A program made the position numbers and the translations under genes. From Diphasiastrum complanatum (lineage: Eukaryota; Streptophyta; Lycopodiopsida; Lycopodiales; Lycopodiaceae): a DNA stretch of 64,000 bases. Positions 59,399 to 64,000 of this stretch are shown here, one piece after another. The stretch is from the NCBI GenBank assembly GCA_029204225.1, contig CM055099.1:60915753-60979752 (forward strand), in the 5' to 3' direction. Under the pieces are notes generated by a model that saw only the letters and a program-made list of their open reading frames with translations, did no database searches and had not been told where the DNA came from. Numbering within the stretch: the stretch's first letter is position 1; each line of letters opens with the position of its first letter.

Positions 59399-59463
<65 letters not shown>

Positions 59464-59937
59464 GGATGGGCATGGAACTCCATAGTGCATTGGAGGGGTC
59501 CATGGGCCATCTATACAAGGGTAGTAGGGTGCCCATTGGGAGGAGGAGAGATCTCTCTTGCTTGCTTTGTTTATGCTCTAGTGTTGCTACTATTGTGTAG
59601 AGTACTTTCTTGTGTGTAGTATGCTTAGGGTTTGGATCTTGCTTATAGTATGGGACATAAGTAGGCTTTGGATCTTGAGTATGCTATAGTCTATTGTGGT
59701 ATGCTTGTGATTTGTTTATGGTTAGCAAGGGGGTGCTAGATAGGTCTTGCTCTATCTTTGTGTTTAAGAGTAGGGACACAGGTGGAGGAGAGATCCTTGG
59801 AGGCTTGCAGATCCTTACTTGCAGGTGGAGGCATCCTAGCTTGGAGTTGGGGAGCATCTTGGAGCTTGCAGGTTGCTTGGAGGACATTTGGAGGCTCTAC
59901 CTTGATTTGGAGGACTTTTTCACCTCTACTTGTAAAA
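58961..59937 (+). mobile_element. Solo-LTR-like element, copy 2, with CTTTC target duplication
   Basis: It starts TGTTACATACC, ends CTACTTGTAAAA, and is 977 bp long. CTTTC flanks it on both sides (58956-58960 and 59938-59942). It is the same family as 8342-9414 in the opposite orientation. It contains a (TC)n tract (59399-59460) where the other copy has only five or six GA units. An open frame inside (59694-59954) has its counterpart in the other copy but no protein features, so it is treated as non-coding. Confidence 0.88.
59399..59460. repeat. (TC)n microsatellite inside the solo LTR
   Basis: About 31 TC units, expanded compared with the short GA tract at about 8869 in the sister LTR. Confidence 0.95.
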
Positions 59938-59942
59938 CTTTC

Positions 59943-60983
59943 TATGACTGGTGAGTGTGTAGTGTGCAGGAGGTCGAGCCAATACAAATTTCTCACGCTA
60001 TCACTTGGCACTCAGAGTCACGACCAAAGTGGATCCATAGGTGGAGCTCCTACGCGTTCCTTCCTCTTACGACCCACTCTAGCGAAATGTTTTCTAGGCA
60101 CTACATCAGGACCAAATTTTTTTTTTAATCTTGTCTCCAATGTAGCGCCCATCTCAATTTCCGTGTGTGGTACATCAACATCCACACTTGGAGTAGACAA
60201 AGCTATGCTACTATGCATGCGATAGCTTTCCATTTCATTTTTTAGGCAAGAACCTTATGAAAAATCAATACATCAGGGATTGTTTGTTCTCTCCCACTCA
60301 CTTAGACTTCTTTCAGCACAAAAATGATAATCATCACAATACATACAAGTATCTTTATCCTGTCTCTGTGTCCAAAGCTTGAAGTACGATGACATCTTTT
60401 CAACTTTTTTTTTTCTTACAAGATATGAAATGTACCTGCAATTTATGGTAGAAAATTGTTATACTAAAATAGTTCAGTGTGCAAATTTTGCCTCTAGTTG
60501 GACAAATAAGGAATGAATATTTTTTTACCTTCCTCGTATGTCTGGTTGCTCTTTGGCACCTTTTGATAGATCCATGTCGCACTCAATAGCAAAAACCATT
60601 TTTTTGTCTATATTGCAATTTGAAATCCGTGAAATAATCTTCTAGTGACTCGTCATCACCAATATGCAATGGCCCTAACAATGTGAAAGATTGTATATCT
60701 TGTTTGTCCATCTATAGTGAACAACAGACTCTGTGTCTTTCATAGTCTTGTGCTCCTTGTTTGTGCCAGTAGTAAACTTGGCCCTAACGTGATCCATCTC
60801 TTGTGCATTGTCATTCTACAAATCAACCATGACTTCGCATCAATCAAGAACACAATAAAACATTCTTGCAACAAAGCATTTGCTTTTTGAAAAATAAATT
60901 GGCACACAGGTTTGCATACCTCGTGCAATACTCTAGAGAGCATATAATGTGTAAGAGGATATTCAGGCCGTGGATCTTGTTGG
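59943..60983. other. Stretch without a supported gene
   Basis: Small - strand frames at 60018-60233 and 60740-60997 lack recognisable features. AT-rich. Confidence 0.55.
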
Positions 60984-61244
60984 AGCATAAGGAGCATTTG
61001 AGCTAACCTCCACTCTTATCCTCTATCTCTCTCTTTCTCTCTTCTCTTCTATCAATCTCTTCTAATCTTCCCTTTTCTTTTACCTACAATCATGATGAAG
61101 GTAGTTTAGGGGAGTAGGGTTAGTGGAAGTAGGGTTAGTGGTGGTAGAGTTAGATGAAAAGTAGGGAACTAACTAAAAGTAGCATCTATGCATAGTTAGG
61201 TGCCTATCCAGCGTTCTAACCCTTGTTGACAGGCGGGAGGGCTA
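60984..61244 (+). repeat. 261-bp direct repeat, copy 1
   Basis: It starts AGCATAAGGAGCATTTGAGC and ends GGCGGGAGGGCTA. It matches 61864-62124 without any length change and with about eight substitutions by eye. It contains two telomere-like AGTAGGGTTAGTGG words. It does not start TG or end CA. Confidence 0.9.
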
Positions 61245-61863
61245 CCTGATCCACCAGAGGCAAGCCAAGAAGACTCTTTACTAAACCGACAAAGTGCCGA
61301 GGGACCGGCACTACTTCAGGCCGTGGGTCCCGTTGGGGATATTCTCGATGAATTGTAAATAAATAATATTGGCCAATAAAATGTGTTGCGAGGGCATGAC
61401 ATCCTGCGCGTATAAGCCCATGCCCCAATGAGCACGCAAGTTGAGTTGTAAATAAAATAATAGACTTGGGCCCCTTGTAATTAAAATAAAACCTGAGGCC
61501 CAAAGTCAATTTTAAACTTAGAGTTTACTTTTTAGAGTTGGGTCCAATTTTGGACTCACGTGAATCTTGTGATTTCCAATGTACTTTTTGTGGACCCTTG
61601 GATCAAGTTGGATCCAAGATGAATGGATAGGATCAATGTAAATATTAGCCAATAGGATTTTGGGGCAAGGGCCTTTCCCATTTATAAAAAGACACCACTT
61701 GTACTCTATTTCCATGCTTAATGAGAAGGAGGAAACTCTACCACTTTTTGGAAAGAAGCATCTTCATTTGCTATTCACTACTTGCTAATGCTTTTGATTG
61801 TGTTTCCATTGCTTTCTATTTTCATGTTGATTGGTTGTCTTAGTTTATGTTTCTCCATTAGCC
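61245..61863 (+). other. 619-bp spacer between the direct repeats
   Basis: It includes a promoter-like ATTTATAAAAAG at about 61680 and a CAGGCCGTGGGTCCCGTTGG word that also lies just before copy 1 in variant form. No ORF of note. Confidence 0.55.
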
Positions 61864-62124
61864 AGCATAAGGAGCATTTGAGCTAACCTCCACTCTCACC
61901 TTCTATCTCTCTCTTTCTCTCTTCTCTTCTCTCAATCTCTTCTAATCTTCCCTTTCCTTTCAACTACAATCATGATGAAGGTAGTTTAGGGGAGTAGGGT
62001 TAGTGGAAGTAGTGTTAGTGGTGGTAGAGTTAGATGAAAAGTAGGGAACTAACTAAAAGTAGCATCTATGCATAGTTAGGTGCCTATCCAGCGTTCTAAC
62101 CCTTGTTGACAGGCGGGAGGGCTA
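61864..62124 (+). repeat. 261-bp direct repeat, copy 2
   Basis: Second copy of the unit at 60984. The two copies could be terminal repeats of a small retroelement (TRIM-like), but the flanks (GTTGG and TTACT) do not form a target duplication. Confidence 0.9.
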
Positions 62125-62318
62125 TTACTACACGAGAATGAAGACCCTACAGAGTATCAGTGATTTGTAACAAGAAATAGGCCCCTCCACTTATTGTGAT
62201 CCATAATGAGTAGAAAAGAGATGGTGCATAGAAGATCTAGCCTGTTTGCTTTGCTTTCACTCGCTCCTCCTTCGTATACAAGCTTCTCCATCATCGCTCT
62301 TGAAATGTGCCTTTGCTT

Positions 62319-64000
62319 TCACCAAGAAGAAATGGAAGACAAAGTGCTTTCGTCAAGAAGAACATAAAGCTCAAACCCTAATGACCTAATCACTAGGTCA
62401 CCAATGTATTGTGCAACATAGTTTGCCTTTTGCATAGTTTGAATGGCAAACGTAAAAATTGCCCTTCCATTTGAGAGGTGATTTTGATAAATGTCATGAT
62501 AGTTTAAAATTTTTGTTTTCAAATGTGTATATTTGGTTGAAAGGTTCACAATTTTTTTATTTGAAAGGCACCCATGCATAATACATGTCATGTGTTCTCT
62601 TGTTGATCTCCTGGGAGATTCTTCGGGTACTGCAATGTCCTTGTCTTTGTCTCTTTGGCTAGGTCCAGAACCATTTCGGTTTACAGGAGTTCTAGCTACA
62701 GATAGACTTGTGGTCATTTTTTTCATCTGATTCATCGCTTAGTTGATGTGGGATTTGAACATCTTCATTTGAGTGTTCAAGTTCTGCTCCCTCTGTCATG
62801 GTTGGCAGGTCGTAGTACTCCTTTCCTAAGACTTCATAGCTGGTTGAATCATTATCGGCCATTGTTACGGTCTCGTTGAACTTGACGTCTATGACTGTCT
62901 TCACTTGATTTGTCTTTGGCATGTAGATCCTGTAGTATGACAAATGGTTGTCATACCCGACGAGGTATCCTTGTTCGACTTTCTCATCTAGCTTCTTTCG
63001 AAGCTTGTCTAGAATGTGTGCATAAGCTGCACAACCAAAGATCCAAATGTGTGTCAGATTGGGCTTTCTACTCCACCATAGTTCATGTGGTGTCATGTGA
63101 GGAACACCTGATTTGCCTATCCTGTTTTGGATGCAGGTGGTTGTAGCTACTGCTTTAGCCCCATAGCATCTATGGTGCTTTTAAGTAGGCCATCATGCAC
63201 TTGGCAGCTTCCATGAGTGTCCTATTTTTCCTTTCAGCTACATCATTGTGTTGTGGTGTATAGGATGCAGTCCTTCTATGAAGGATTCCTCGATTGTTGC
63301 AGAAGTCGGCGAAGCGGTTTGAGATGTATTCTCCACCACGATCAGTTCTGCTTTGCTTCATGTGCATCTTTCTGCCCAGTTCACGTATTCTATGAACTTG
63401 TCGAGTGCTTTCGATTTGTTGTGTATGAAGTAGACTTTTGGTGAACTTGATGTAGTCATCAATGAAGGTGATGTAGTATTTCGAGTCACCTACTGAGATC
63501 ACGTCGAAAGGTTCGCAGATGTTTGAATGTACCAGCTCCAGAATCTTTGTTGTTCTGAAGGAGTCCTTGGTGGAAGGAGTATAAGACATCTTCTCTTTCA
63601 TGCACGTATCACAGGTTGTCGAGTTTGTTGCATTCGTGATGCTTACTCCCATGATAGCTCCATGCTGGCTTGCCTGATACAATGCCATTGGATTCATGTG
63701 GCATAGCCTTCTGTGCCATAGAACATATGTAGATTCGTGAGCCTGATGTGCTTGAAAATGTCACACACATTCCAATGTTTGCTATTCTGGCAACTAAGAG
63801 CAAGTCTTGCTGCAGTGTGGGTACGAATAGAACATCATCTAATCGTCAGTCTTTGTCGTTTGTGTTGAGCCATAACGAACCAATGTCATTCACTTGATGT
63901 CTTGATTTGTCTCCAAGAACTATGTATCTGGATGGATCTGTACTTTGGAAGCCAGCAGACATTATTCGTCTTGATGTAATGAAGTGAGAGGTTGCTCCTG
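62319..64000 (-). pseudogene. Ty1-copia protease end, integrase and linker, runs off the window
   Basis: From the right edge, the - strand has the protease tail (DDVLFVPTLQQDLLLVARIA) and the integrase zinc finger LWHRRLCHMN ... CDTCMKEK. The core follows with LVHSNICEPF, RTDRGGEYIS and YTPQHNDVAERKNRTLMEAA. Then come MTPHELWWSRKPNLTHIWIF, GCAAYAHILD and a linker with SPRRSTRE. The first catalytic Asp of integrase is Asn here (HSN for HSD), and the second block has DRGGEY for DNGGEY. Frames change several times. Sequence stops being recognisable below about 62400, before RT, so the element is truncated; the 5' part lies beyond the window. Confidence 0.92.

Noticed and set aside
59694-60225. 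Cys- and Trp-rich frames in the solo LTR with a counterpart at 8368-8562
   Set aside because: The likeness is explained by shared LTR DNA. Frames are not preserved to the same length and contain no known motif.
61080-61150. AGTAGGGTTAGTGG words as an interstitial telomere
   Set aside because: Only two imperfect units within a longer duplicated sequence; no TTTAGGG array.

Overview
The window is nuclear DNA of a land plant. The evidence is a split gene with phase-consistent GT-AG introns, a plant-type TONSOKU gene, and a dense load of decayed Ty1-copia, Ty3-gypsy and LINE sequence in AT-rich DNA with long (GA)n/(CT)n microsatellites. Introns of 2.4 and 5.4 kb filled with nested transposons, and a remnant of a transposon-type family that I associate with seed-free plants, make a fern-like or other large-genome non-flowering plant my best guess. 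The sequence alone does not prove this.

1-16.1 kb: the one convincing host gene, the 3' two thirds of a TONSOKU (TSK/BRU1/MGO3) orthologue on the + strand. I place 14 coding exons from 1752 to the stop at 16066. From exon 2 onward every splice phase joins without a frameshift, so the gene looks intact. It encodes the end of the TPR part, an acidic lysine-rich linker, leucine-rich repeats and the conserved C-terminal tail. The first several hundred residues lie upstream of the window. Its introns hold a 48-bp-armed hairpin, a GC-rich GCGTCCG-rich insertion with a possible 8-bp target duplication, and a LINE reverse-transcriptase remnant split by a 1.07 kb solo-LTR-like element with a perfect 5-bp duplication.

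17-23.6 kb: a Ty3-gypsy-like element of unusual shape. Two 1.2 kb LTRs face each other about 250 bp apart. The + copy is followed by a decayed tRNA-Asp-type primer site. The - copy is preceded on its own strand by a polypurine tract and by a pol-less internal region with a 304-residue ORF and a coiled-coil ORF. A partial third copy lies at 54.25-55.05 kb.

26.2-30 kb: a decayed + strand Ty3-gypsy element (LTR end, primer site, gag, zinc knuckles, protease, RT). 30-44 kb: mostly unassignable AT-rich DNA with a GC-rich tandem-repeat patch (33-34.2 kb), a copia RNase H plus LTR (35.9-36.6 kb), an unidentified decayed coding stretch (38.4-39.9 kb) and a transposase-type fragment on the - strand (40.9-41.3 kb). 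44.4-48.4 kb: a scrambled copia locus in the order RT, RNase H, RNase H duplicate, LTR start, zinc knuckle-protease-integrase, with an inverted scrap of the zinc-knuckle segment.

48.4-64 kb: a long G-poor stretch, a reverse copia LTR, a 0.23 kb inverted-repeat pair around the gypsy fragment, a copia 5' end with primer site and gag, a 109-bp CT microsatellite, a second solo LTR of the intron family with its own 5-bp duplication, a pair of equal-length 261-bp direct repeats, and a - strand copia integrase region running off the right edge. I found no RNA gene, no CRISPR array and no second intact host gene.
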